From positions 1 to 64,000 of the forward strand of contig CAVVAH010000001.1 of the NCBI GenBank assembly GCA_963746175.1: a stretch of 64,000 nt of DNA, given 5' to 3'. The position numbers and the translations under genes are program-made. This document shows positions 23,489 through 31,854 of the stretch, one piece after another. The notes beneath the pieces were generated by a model. That model made no database searches. It was given only the letters and a program-made list of their open reading frames with translations, and was not told the origin of the DNA. Source of the DNA: CAVVAH01 sp963746175. Lineage in GTDB: Bacteria > Actinomycetota > Actinomycetes > JACCUZ01. Each line of letters opens with the position of its first letter. Positions within the stretch are counted from its first letter, which is position 1.

Positions 23489-25338
23489 CCAGTACGACCC
23501 CGGCGGCCGTCGCGCACGAGCGCGGGTCCGGCGAGCTGAGCCACCGCCAGATCCTGACGATCCTGTCCGGCCTGATGGCCGGCATGTTCCTGGCCGCGCT
23601 CGACCAGACGATCGTCGCGACGTCGATCCGCACGATCGCCGACGACCTGCAGGGCCTCTCGGTCCAGGCGTGGGTCACCACGGCGTACCTCGTCACAGCG
23701 ACGATCAGCACGCCCCTCTACGGCAAGCTGTCCGACCTCTACGGCCGCCGGCCGTTCTTCCTGCTGGCGATCTCGGTCTTCGTGCTCGGCTCCGCGCTCA
23801 GCGGCTTCGCCACCTCGATGGGTCAGCTGGCCGCGTTCCGCGCCTTCCAGGGACTCGGCGCCGGCGGTCTGTTCTCACTCGCGCTGACGATCATCGGCGA
23901 CATCGTGCCGCCGCGGGAGCGCGCCAAGTACCAGGGCTACTTCCTCGCGGTCTTCGGCACGTCCAGCGTCCTCGGCCCGGTCGTCGGCGGCTTCCTCGCC
24001 GGCCAGGACACCCTGCTCGGCATCACCGGCTGGCGCTGGGTGTTCCTGGTCAACGTCCCGATCGGCATCTTCGCCCTGCTGCTCGTCATGCGCAGCCTGC
24101 ACCTGCCGCACACCCGTCGCGAGCACCGCATCGACTGGCCGGGCGCGTTGCTGCTCATCGTGGGTCTCGTGCCGCTGCTGGTCATCGCCGAGCAGGGCCG
24201 CGAGTGGGGCTGGGGCTCCGGTCGCGCACTCGTCTCGTACGTCATCGGCGCCGTCGGCATCGCCGGCTTCATCTGGGACCAGGGTCGCTACGGCGACGAC
24301 GCACTGATCCCGCTGCGCCTGTTCCGCGGCAAGACCTTCGGCATCGGCTCGGCCATGAACTTCATCCTGGGCATGGGCATGTTCGGTGGTCTGGCGGCGC
24401 TGCCGCTCTACCTGCAGATCGTCAAGGGCTACTCGCCGACCGCGGCCGGCCTGCTGCTGCTCCCGCTGATGGTCGGCATCATGAGCGCCTCGATCCTCTC
24501 CGGCCAGATCATCAGCCGGACCGCGCGCTACAAGAAGTTCCCCATCATCGGCACCGGGCTGCTGCTGCTCGCGATGCTCGGCCTGTCGCGGGTCGGCACC
24601 GACACGAGCGTCGGCGTGACACTCGGACTGGCGTTCGTGTTCGGCGTCGGGCTCGGCTTCAACATGCAGCCGCTGGTCCTCGCCGTGCAGAACGCCGTGC
24701 CGCCCCAGGACATGGGCGTGGCCACCTCGTCGGCGACCTTCTTCCGTCAGATGGGCGGCACGCTCGGCACGGCGGTCTTCCTCTCGGTCCTGTTCTCCAG
24801 CGTGGGCGGCAAGATCACGTCCGCCTTCCAGGCTGCTTCCGGCACCGCCGACTTCCGGGCCGCGCTCAGCGACCCGAAGCTCGCGGCCGACCCGGTCGAC
24901 GGCCCGGTCGTCAAGGCCATCACGAGCGGTGCCGGCCTGCCGAAGGGCGCCCTCGACGACACGTCGTTCCTGTCGAAGCTCGACGACCGGCTGGCGAAGC
25001 CGTTCCTCGACGGGTTCTCCTCGGCGATCGACCTGGTCTTCCTGTCGGCGGCGGGCGTGCTCCTGGTGGCCTTCGTGGTGGTCTTCTTCCTCCCTGAGGA
25101 GAAGCTCCGCACGCTGTCGGGCATCCAGGCCCGGCAGCAGCAGGAGGCCGACGACGCGGCGTCAGCCGCCGAGGCGGCAGGCGCAGGTACCCGGCCGGGT
25201 CACGACTCCAGCGCGGCGGCGGCGGTGTCCGCGCCGTCCAGCCAGATGGTCGACGGGTCGATCGTCGAGGAGCACGCCCTCGACGAGGCCGGCGTCCCGC
25301 GGCAGCCGGAGGCCGAGCAGGAAGGCGCTCGGCGCTAG
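23485..25338 (+). CDS. MFS drug exporter (EmrB/QacA, DHA2, 14 helices)
   Basis: A 617-residue DHA2-type drug:proton antiporter. Hallmarks are AALDQTIVATSIRTIADDL in helix 1, GKLSDLYGRRPFF (motif A) and RAFQGLGAGGLFSLALTIIGDIVPPRER (motif C region). A large extracellular loop near residue 470 contains the Asp-rich DPKLAADPVDGPV segment. An Ala/Ser-rich acidic tail of about 65 residues is unusual. It probably exports aromatic or cationic toxicants at the plasma membrane. It is coupled to and controlled by the MarR protein. Confidence 0.9.
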   Translation: MTSTTPAAVAHERGSGELSHRQILTILSGLMAGMFLAALDQTIVATSIRTIADDLQGLSVQAWVTTAYLVTATISTPLYGKLSDLYGRRPFFLLAISVFVLGSALSGFATSMGQLAAFRAFQGLGAGGLFSLALTIIGDIVPPRERAKYQGYFLAVFGTSSVLGPVVGGFLAGQDTLLGITGWRWVFLVNVPIGIFALLLVMRSLHLPHTRREHRIDWPGALLLIVGLVPLLVIAEQGREWGWGSGRALVSYVIGAVGIAGFIWDQGRYGDDALIPLRLFRGKTFGIGSAMNFILGMGMFGGLAALPLYLQIVKGYSPTAAGLLLLPLMVGIMSASILSGQIISRTARYKKFPIIGTGLLLLAMLGLSRVGTDTSVGVTLGLAFVFGVGLGFNMQPLVLAVQNAVPPQDMGVATSSATFFRQMGGTLGTAVFLSVLFSSVGGKITSAFQAASGTADFRAALSDPKLAADPVDGPVVKAITSGAGLPKGALDDTSFLSKLDDRLAKPFLDGFSSAIDLVFLSAAGVLLVAFVVVFFLPEEKLRTLSGIQARQQQEADDAASAAEAAGAGTRPGHDSSAAAAVSAPSSQMVDGSIVEEHALDEAGVPRQPEAEQEGARR

Positions 25339-25358
25339 GGCACCCTCCACAGGCACGA

Positions 25359-25395
25359 CGACGGGGAGGCGCCCGCACCGGGTGCCTCCCCGTCG
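25359..25395. terminator. strong terminator hairpin between convergent genes
   Basis: CGACGGGGAGGC (25359-25370) pairs perfectly with GCCTCCCCGTCG (25384-25395). The inside can extend the stem to about 17 bp with a 3-nt loop. It lies between the exporter stop and the leftward ATPase stop and should act on both strands. Confidence 0.7.
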
Positions 25396-25406
25396 CACGT
25401 CCGGGC

Positions 25407-25784
25407 TCAGCGGATGGCGAACCAGACGTACTTGCCGTCGGGCTCGGGGTCGATGCCCCAGTCGTCGGACAGCGCGGCGACCAGCGCGAGGCCGCGGCCG
25501 TTCTCGTCGCCCTGGCTCGCCTCCTGAGGGGCCGGTACCGCGGGGGACCCGTCGCGAACCCGCACCTGCAGCTGCTCGCCGTCGCACTCGACGGCGACGA
25601 CGAGCGGCGGCCCGCCGTGCAGGACGGAGTTCGTGACCAGCTCGCTGGTCAGCAGGAGTGCGTCGTCGACGAGTGCGCTGTGGTGCGCGGTGCAGCTGGT
25701 GTCCCGCAGGAAGTCACGTGCGAGGGCAGGAGCCTGGTGCGAGACCGGCAGCTCGCGCTCGGCACGCGGCGTGGCCTGGCACAT
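25407..25784 (-). CDS. RsbW-like ATP-binding protein (HATPase_c, anti-sigma type)
   Basis: A 125-residue single-domain GHKL ATPase. The N-box is LTSELVTNSVLHGG and the G-box region is DGSPAVP...GDENGRGLALV. Proteins of this size in actinobacteria act as serine kinases that regulate anti-sigma antagonists, as in SpoIIAB/RsbW. It could regulate a sigma factor encoded elsewhere. ATG 25784 follows GGAGGACCCCC, a strong ribosome site. It is downstream of the glycolate operon on the same strand with a 131-bp gap, so it is probably separately transcribed. Confidence 0.85.
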   Translation of the reverse strand: MCQATPRAERELPVSHQAPALARDFLRDTSCTAHHSALVDDALLLTSELVTNSVLHGGPPLVVAVECDGEQLQVRVRDGSPAVPAPQEASQGDENGRGLALVAALSDDWGIDPEPDGKYVWFAIR

Positions 25785-25915
25785 GGGGGTCCTCCGGTCC
25801 GTGATGTCCGGTGCGCGGTGCGGTGGCGCCGTCACGTGCACGGTCTGCCCGGTCGTCACCAGCCGCACACCTCGCAGTCCGCTCCGTGAGCGCGGACCGA
25901 CCGCGACAGCACGGG

Positions 25916-27661
25916 TCACGGCACCATCCACCCGAGGACGCTCGTCGACTGGAGGTAGACCAACGCGCACATGCCGGCGATGAACAGCACGCTCCAGAGG
26001 AACACCTTGCGGAAGAGGTCGCCCTCCTTGCCGGCCATGCCGACCGCGGCCGCCGCGATCGCGAGGTTCTGCGGCGAGATCATCTTGCCGAGGACGCCGC
26101 CTGAGCTGTTCGCCGCCGCCATGAGCACCTGGTCGAGACCGGCCTGCTTCGCAGCGGTCACCTGCAGCGCGCCGAACAAGGAGTTCGACGACGTGTCCGA
26201 CCCGGTCACGGCCACGCCGAGCCAGCCGAGGATCGGGGACAGCAGCGCGAAGGCGGCGCCTGCCCCCGCCATCCAGGTGCCCAGCGTCGCGGTCTGCCCG
26301 GACGCGTTCATGACATAGGCCAGCGCGAGGACCGCCATCACCGTGAGAACGGCGGTGGCCATCTGCCGGTAGGTGTCGCCGTACGCCTTCACGGCCCTGC
26401 GGGCCGAGATTCCGACCGCCGGGATCGTGAGCAGGCCGGCGATCAGCATCAGGCTCCCGACCGCGCCGAGCCAGTTGAACTTGAAGTCCGAGATCGTCGA
26501 GGGGTCACCCTGGGTGTTCTCGATGTGCAGCCCCGGCCAGCCGAACGTCTTGGTCACGCTGTCCAGGGCGTCCTTGACGGCAGGGATCTGTGCGACCACG
26601 AAGACGGCGATGACGATGAGGTACGGCGCGTAGGCGCGGGTCACGTCGGCGCGGCTGTCGTGCACCTCGACGTCCCGCGCCGCGGCGGGGGCGTCGCCGC
26701 CCGTGCCGGGAGTCCCCGCCGTGGTGGTCGGGTCGCCCGAACCGTTCGCGCGCGACGCGGTACCTCCCGCGGCTGCCTCCGCCCAGCGGCTGCCTCCACC
26801 GGTGCTCACGAGCTCGTCCTCCTCGTCAGCGGTCTCGACGTAGTGCTCGGCCGGCGACCAGACGCGCACCAGCAGCACGACGGCGAGGGCACCCGCGAGC
26901 GACGCCACGATGTCGGTCAGCGGCACCGAGATGTAGTTCGACGTGACGAACTGGGCGATCCCGAAGGTCGCCCCGCAGACGACCGCGGGCAACCAGGTCT
27001 GCCGCAGGCCGTTCTTCCGGTCCACCATGAAGACCAGCGCGAGCGGCACGAACACGGCGAGGATCGGCGTCTGGCGGCCGACCATCGAGCCGAGGTCCTG
27101 CGTCTCGAGGCCGGAGACCGTCGACAGTGTCGTGATCGGCACGGCGAGCGCGCCGAACGCGACCGGTGCGGTGTTCGCGACCAAGGCGACGCCGGCCGCC
27201 TTCATCGGCCGGAAGCCGAGAGCGATGAGCATGACGCTGGTGATGGCGACCGGCGTGCCGAAGCCGGCCAGCGCCTCGAGCAGCGCACCGAAGCAGAAGG
27301 CGATGATGACCGCCTGGATGCGCTGGTCGTCGCTCACCTTCGCGAACGAGCGGCGGAGCACGTCGAAGTGCCCGGTGGCGACGGTCATGTTGTAGAGCCA
27401 GATGGCGTTGAGGACGATCCACATGATCGGGAAGAACCCGAAGGCCGCGCCCTCGGTGGCGGCGAGAAGGGACTGCCCCACCGGCATCGGGTAGACGAGG
27501 ACCGCCACGAGGATCGCGACGAGGAGCGAGATCAGCCCGGCCATCCAGGCCCGCATCCGCAGGACACCCAGCAGCAGGAACAGCGTGAGCAGGGGGAGGG
27601 CGGCGAAGACGGACGACAGCCCGAGAGAGTCGCCGACCGGATCGAGTATCTGCCTGTACAT
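25916..27661 (-). CDS. lldP: L-lactate/glycolate permease (LldP/GlcA family)
   Basis: A 581-residue lactate permease-family transporter with 12-14 membrane helices. Family blocks are EALAGFGTPVAITSVMLIALGF, NTAPVAFGALAVPI and SSNSLFGALQVTAAKQAGL. A hydrophilic loop rich in Gly, Thr and Ala (about residues 280-335) is larger than usual. In this operon, after GlcDEF, it is best read as a proton-coupled importer of glycolate and/or lactate. ATG 27661 overlaps the glcF stop (TGATG) and has GAGGTGA upstream; an in-frame ATG at 27682 lies inside glcF. Confidence 0.88.
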   Translation of the reverse strand: MYRQILDPVGDSLGLSSVFAALPLLTLFLLLGVLRMRAWMAGLISLLVAILVAVLVYPMPVGQSLLAATEGAAFGFFPIMWIVLNAIWLYNMTVATGHFDVLRRSFAKVSDDQRIQAVIIAFCFGALLEALAGFGTPVAITSVMLIALGFRPMKAAGVALVANTAPVAFGALAVPITTLSTVSGLETQDLGSMVGRQTPILAVFVPLALVFMVDRKNGLRQTWLPAVVCGATFGIAQFVTSNYISVPLTDIVASLAGALAVVLLVRVWSPAEHYVETADEEDELVSTGGGSRWAEAAAGGTASRANGSGDPTTTAGTPGTGGDAPAAARDVEVHDSRADVTRAYAPYLIVIAVFVVAQIPAVKDALDSVTKTFGWPGLHIENTQGDPSTISDFKFNWLGAVGSLMLIAGLLTIPAVGISARRAVKAYGDTYRQMATAVLTVMAVLALAYVMNASGQTATLGTWMAGAGAAFALLSPILGWLGVAVTGSDTSSNSLFGALQVTAAKQAGLDQVLMAAANSSGGVLGKMISPQNLAIAAAAVGMAGKEGDLFRKVFLWSVLFIAGMCALVYLQSTSVLGWMVP

Positions 27662-29106
27662 CAACCATTCACCTCGTGCCATGCGGGTCGGGCACCGGCG
27701 GAGGTCCCGCCGGTGGGCTCGGTGGGCGGCAGGGAGAGCTCGCGGGCCAGCTGCGCGGGGGTCCTCCCGCGCAGCGACGCGTCGAGCACCTCGACGGTGT
27801 GGGCGAGGCCGATCCGGCCGCCCTGTCGGGAGACGGAGGAGGCCACCTGCATGAGGCAGCCGGGGTTGGCGGTGACCAGGAGCTCCGCGCCGGTGGCGAG
27901 GACGGCGCGCGCCTTGCGGTCGCCCAGCTCGCCCGCGGCCTCGGGGTTCAGCAGGTTGTAGATGCCGGCCGACCCGCAGCAGATGTCCGCGTCGGCGATC
28001 TCGCGCAGCTCCAGACCGGGGATCGTCCGCAGCAGCTCGCGCGGCTGGCGGCGTACGCCCTGCGCGTGCGCGAGGTGGCAGGCGTCGTGGTACGCGACGC
28101 TCACGGCCAGCCGGTGCCGCGCGGCCACCGGGCCCAGCTCGGCGAGCAGCTCCGACACGTCCCGCACCGAGGCCGCGAAACGGCGAGCCCGCTCGGCGTA
28201 CGCCGGGTCGTCGGCGAGCAGGTCGGCGTACTCCTTCATCGCCGAGCCGCAGCCGGCGGCGTTGACGACGACATGCTCGACACCGGCCGCGTCGAAGACG
28301 TCGACGGTGCGGCGCGCGAACGTCTGGGCCTCGGACTCACGGCCGTTGTGCACGCTCAGGGCACCGCAGCAGCCCTGATCGCGTGGGATGACGACGTCGC
28401 AGCCCTCCATCGCGAGGACGCGGGCGGTGGCCGCGTTGACGCGCGGGAAGAACTCGCGCTGCACGCAGCCGGTGAGCATCCCGACCACCGCCCGCCGTTC
28501 GCCGCGCGCGGCGACCCGCTCCGGCAGCGGCGGTGCCGGCCGGACGGGCGGGGCGAGCGCCTCCATGGCGGCCAGCGTCGGCGAGATCCGGCCGAGGACC
28601 CCGCTGCGCTGCACCAGGCGCTGCAGGCCGCTGCGGCGGTACGCCGACAGGGGGCCGCGCAGGGCGCGCAGCCGGCGCGGGTGCGGGAACAAGGCGAAGA
28701 TCGCCTCGCGGAGCAGCCGGTCGCGCAGCGGGCGACGGTGCCGACGCTCGACCTGCGCGCGGGTCGCCTCGATCAGCCGGTCGTACTGCACCCCCGAGGG
28801 GCAGGCGGTGACGCAGGCCATGCAGCCGAGGCAGGCGTCGAAGTGACCGACCATGGAGTCGGACAGCGGCTCGCCCTCGAGGCCGGCCTGCATGAGGTAG
28901 ATCCGGCCGCGCGGGCTGTCCATCTCCTCGCCCCAGAGCGCGTAGGTCGGGCAGGTGGGCAGGCAGAAGCCGCAGTGCACGCAGTCGGAGGCGAGCTCGG
29001 CGGACGGCGGCCGGTGGGCGTCGAACGCGGGGCCGCCGGGCGCGGTGCGCACCTGGTGGGGGCCGGCACTGCCCTGCGTCCCGTGGGTGGCGTCCGTCGC
29101 GCTCAC
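27661..29106 (-). CDS. glcF: glycolate oxidase iron-sulfur subunit GlcF
   Basis: A 481-residue iron-sulfur protein. Two 4Fe-4S motifs are intact: CVHCGFCLPTCP (Cys42, 45, 48, 52) and CLGCMACVTACP (Cys92, 95, 98, 102). Two CCG domains follow (DQGCCGALSVHNG and ADICCGSAGIYN). It passes electrons from the GlcDE flavin to the respiratory chain. The start GTG 29106 is 1 nt after the glcE stop, and the gene is coupled to the permease downstream. Confidence 0.9.
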   Translation of the reverse strand: MSATDATHGTQGSAGPHQVRTAPGGPAFDAHRPPSAELASDCVHCGFCLPTCPTYALWGEEMDSPRGRIYLMQAGLEGEPLSDSMVGHFDACLGCMACVTACPSGVQYDRLIEATRAQVERRHRRPLRDRLLREAIFALFPHPRRLRALRGPLSAYRRSGLQRLVQRSGVLGRISPTLAAMEALAPPVRPAPPLPERVAARGERRAVVGMLTGCVQREFFPRVNAATARVLAMEGCDVVIPRDQGCCGALSVHNGRESEAQTFARRTVDVFDAAGVEHVVVNAAGCGSAMKEYADLLADDPAYAERARRFAASVRDVSELLAELGPVAARHRLAVSVAYHDACHLAHAQGVRRQPRELLRTIPGLELREIADADICCGSAGIYNLLNPEAAGELGDRKARAVLATGAELLVTANPGCLMQVASSVSRQGGRIGLAHTVEVLDASLRGRTPAQLARELSLPPTEPTGGTSAGARPAWHEVNG

Positions 29107-29107
29107 G

Positions 29108-30358
29108 TCAGATCCCTCCCACGAAGCGGCCGGGGGAGAGCCGACGACGCGGGTCGAGCTCGGCCTTGAGCCGCCGCATCAGGTCCAGGCCGGGCACAGG
29201 TCCCCACAGGTCGACCGCGGCGCGGACCGCGGCCGGTGCGGTGAGGACCGTGACGGTGCCGTCGTACGGCGCCGCCGCGCGCCGCAGCCCTTCCACCAGC
29301 GCGGCGACAGCCTCCGGGTCGGCGTCCGCGGCGAGGCCCGCGTGCAGCACGCCGGCGGCCGACCCGGCGGCGCGGACGTCGAGTCCGTGCTCGTCGGCGA
29401 GCCGGTGGGCCGCGGCAAGCACCGGGCCGACCCCGGTGAGCGACGTGGTGACCTTCAGCCCGGTTCCCCCGGCGGCGAAGGGCAGTGCGCCGAGTCCCGG
29501 CGGTGGGTCGTCGTGCGCGGCCGCACCGGGCCCGAGCAGGGCCAGCAGCGTGTCACTGCGGGCCTCGACACCGGCCTCGACCCCTTCCACGAGGACGGTG
29601 ACGCGCACGGTGTCGCGCGGACCGTCCAGCTCGACGGCGGTCGGGACCACCTGCGAGCCGAGGACGGCGAGTGCGGCCCGGCCGGCCGCCCCGGCGTCGC
29701 CGAAGGTCGCGGTGACGACGCGTCGGGCGGCGGGCAGCGGGTGCAGCCGGAAGACGGCCTCGGTGATGACGCCGAGGGTGCCGTAGGAGCCGGTGAGCAG
29801 CTTGCCGAAGTCGTAGCCCGCGACGTTCTTGACGACCCGTCCGCCGGCCTTGGCGACCACGCCGTCGGCGCGCACGAACGTCACGCCGATGAGCAGGTCG
29901 CGCGCAGTGCCGTACAGCAGCCGTCGCGGTCCGCTGGTGGACACCGCCAGCGTCCCACCGACGGTCGCCTCCGGGTACGGCGAGTCCAGCGCCAGCTGCT
30001 GGCCGGCCTCGGCGACCACCGACTGCAGCTCGGCCATCGGGGTGCCGGCCCGCACCACGACGACGAGGTCGCCGGCGGCGTGATCGACGACGCCGGTGAC
30101 GGCCGTCATGTCGAGCACGACGTCGAGCCGCTCCGGGGGCGTGCCCCAGCCGAGCGTGGTGCCGGCCCCGCGGGCGACGACGGCCAGGTCGTTGCCGTCG
30201 GCGACGCGCAGCACCTCGGCGACCTCCTCTGCCGACGTCGGTGCGGCGACGAGTGCTGCGGGGACGCCGGCGACGTCGTCGTCGGGGCCGGCGTCGTGGG
30301 TCGCGGCGGCCTTCGCCAGCTCCCGCGCCACCCCGTCCGGAACGCCCCCGTGCCCCAT
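29108..30358 (-). CDS. glcE: glycolate oxidase FAD-binding subunit GlcE
   Basis: A 416-residue FAD-linked oxidase of the PCMH/VAO superfamily. The flavin-binding pattern is VVARGAGTTLGWG, then the DMTAVTGVV strand, LDSPYPEATVGGTLA and KNVAGYDFGKLLTGSYGTLG, the last typical of GlcE. With GlcD it oxidises glycolate to glyoxylate. ATG 30358 is one base after the glcD stop, so GlcD, GlcE and GlcF are tightly coupled. Confidence 0.9.
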   Translation of the reverse strand: MGHGGVPDGVARELAKAAATHDAGPDDDVAGVPAALVAAPTSAEEVAEVLRVADGNDLAVVARGAGTTLGWGTPPERLDVVLDMTAVTGVVDHAAGDLVVVVRAGTPMAELQSVVAEAGQQLALDSPYPEATVGGTLAVSTSGPRRLLYGTARDLLIGVTFVRADGVVAKAGGRVVKNVAGYDFGKLLTGSYGTLGVITEAVFRLHPLPAARRVVTATFGDAGAAGRAALAVLGSQVVPTAVELDGPRDTVRVTVLVEGVEAGVEARSDTLLALLGPGAAAHDDPPPGLGALPFAAGGTGLKVTTSLTGVGPVLAAAHRLADEHGLDVRAAGSAAGVLHAGLAADADPEAVAALVEGLRRAAAPYDGTVTVLTAPAAVRAAVDLWGPVPGLDLMRRLKAELDPRRRLSPGRFVGGI

Positions 30359-30359
30359 C

Positions 30360-31835
30360 TCAGAACACCTCCGCCAGGCCGGCTTCCTGCAGCGGGTGGG
30401 GGCCCTTGTGCCGGCCCGGTACCTCCCCGCACAGGCGCGGGGTGGGGAACACCTTGCCGGGGTTCGACAGGTGCGCCGGGTCGAACGCGCAGCGAAGCAT
30501 CTGCATCGTGTCGAGGTCGTCGTCCGTGTACATCCGCGGCATGTACTTCGCCTTGTCCATGCCGACGCCGTGCTCCCCGGTGATGGAGCCGCCGTGCTCG
30601 ATGCAGAGGTCGAGGATCGCGGCGGAGACCTCTTCCGCCTTCTCCGCCTCCCCGTCCACGGTCTCGTCGAAGAGCACCAGCGGGTGCAGGTTGCCGTCGC
30701 CCGCGTGGAACACGTTGGCCACCCGCACGCCGGAGCCGGACGACAGCGCGGCGATCCGGCGCAGCACCTCGGGCAGCGCCGTGCGCGGGATGACGCCGTC
30801 CTGGACGATGTAGTCAGGGCTGATCCGGCCGACGGCGGCGAACGCCGACTTGCGGCCCTTCCAGAACAGCGCGCGCTCGTCGTCGTCCTTCGCGATCCGG
30901 ATCTCGAAGGCGGCGTTATCGTGGCAGTGCCGCTCGACCTCGTCGAACTGCGCGGTCACCTCGGCGTCCGGGCCGTCGAGCTCGATGACGAGGACGGCCC
31001 CGGCACCCTGCGGGTAGTCGCAGTGGACAGCGGCCTCGGCGGCCTCGATCGCGAGCGCGTCCATCATCTCGATCGCCGCGGGCAGGACACCGGCGCCGAT
31101 GATGGCGGACACAGCGCCGCCGGCCTCGTCCGTCGACGGGAACGCCGCGAGCATCGTCCGCACGGCTTGCGGCGTGCGCATCAGCCGGACCGTCACCTCG
31201 GTGGCGATGCCGAGGGTGCCCTCCGAGCCGACGAACGCACCGAGCAGGTCGTAGCCGGGCGGGTCCGCCGCGCGGCCGCCGAGCCGCACCACGGACCCGT
31301 CCGGGACCACCAGCTCGATCCCGGTGACGTGGTTGGTGGTGAAGCCGTACTTCAGGCAGTGCGCGCCGCCCGAGTTCTCCGCCACGTTGCCGCCGATCGA
31401 GCAGACCTGCTGGCTCGACGGGTCCGGGGCGTAGTAGTAGCCGGCCGGCTGGGCGGCCTTCGTGACGTGCAGGTTGATGACGCCGGGCTGGACGACGGCG
31501 CGCTGGTCGTCGGGGTCGACGTCGACGATCCCGCGCATCTGCGAGGTGACGACCAGCACGCCCTCGGCGTGCGGGAGCGCGCCGCCGGACAGCCCGGTGC
31601 CGGACCCGCGGGCGACGTACGGCACTCCGTGCTCGACGCATGCGCGCACCACGTCGGCGACCTGCGCGGAGGTCTGCGGCAGCACGACCACGGCCGGCGT
31701 CACCTTGTAGTGGGCCAGCCCGTCGCACTCGTACGTCCGCAGCCGGGCGTGGTCGGTGACGACGGCGTCCGCACCGAGCTCGGTGCGCAGCCGGGCGGCG
31801 ACCCGGCCGACGGCGGTGGCTCCTGCCTCGTTCAC
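30360..31835 (-). CDS. glcD: glycolate oxidase subunit GlcD (FAD-linked)
   Basis: A 491-residue FAD-linked oxidase. RGSGTGLSGGALPHAEGVLV binds the FAD pyrophosphate, and the sequence continues with APDPSSQQVCSIGGNVAENSGG and the FAD-oxidase C-terminal domain block NVFHAGDGNLHPLVLFD...EHGGSITGEHGVG. These segments are typical of GlcD and D-lactate dehydrogenases. Given GlcE and GlcF downstream and malate synthase upstream, glycolate is the likely substrate. GTG 31835 has AGGA about 10 nt before it; the gap to malate synthase is 19 bp. Confidence 0.92.
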   Translation of the reverse strand: MNEAGATAVGRVAARLRTELGADAVVTDHARLRTYECDGLAHYKVTPAVVVLPQTSAQVADVVRACVEHGVPYVARGSGTGLSGGALPHAEGVLVVTSQMRGIVDVDPDDQRAVVQPGVINLHVTKAAQPAGYYYAPDPSSQQVCSIGGNVAENSGGAHCLKYGFTTNHVTGIELVVPDGSVVRLGGRAADPPGYDLLGAFVGSEGTLGIATEVTVRLMRTPQAVRTMLAAFPSTDEAGGAVSAIIGAGVLPAAIEMMDALAIEAAEAAVHCDYPQGAGAVLVIELDGPDAEVTAQFDEVERHCHDNAAFEIRIAKDDDERALFWKGRKSAFAAVGRISPDYIVQDGVIPRTALPEVLRRIAALSSGSGVRVANVFHAGDGNLHPLVLFDETVDGEAEKAEEVSAAILDLCIEHGGSITGEHGVGMDKAKYMPRMYTDDDLDTMQMLRCAFDPAHLSNPGKVFPTPRLCGEVPGRHKGPHPLQEAGLAEVF

Positions 31836-31854
31836 GACGGCGTCCTCGTCACGG

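Noticed and set aside
27682..27682. Upstream ATG for the lactate/glycolate permease
   Set aside because: It lies inside glcF and lacks a ribosome site; ATG 27661 overlaps the stop in TGATG with GAGGTGA upstream.
28955..30583. Long open frames opposite the glcDEF genes and many others
   Set aside because: Third-position GC bias in a high-GC genome keeps antisense frames open; they have no family signature.
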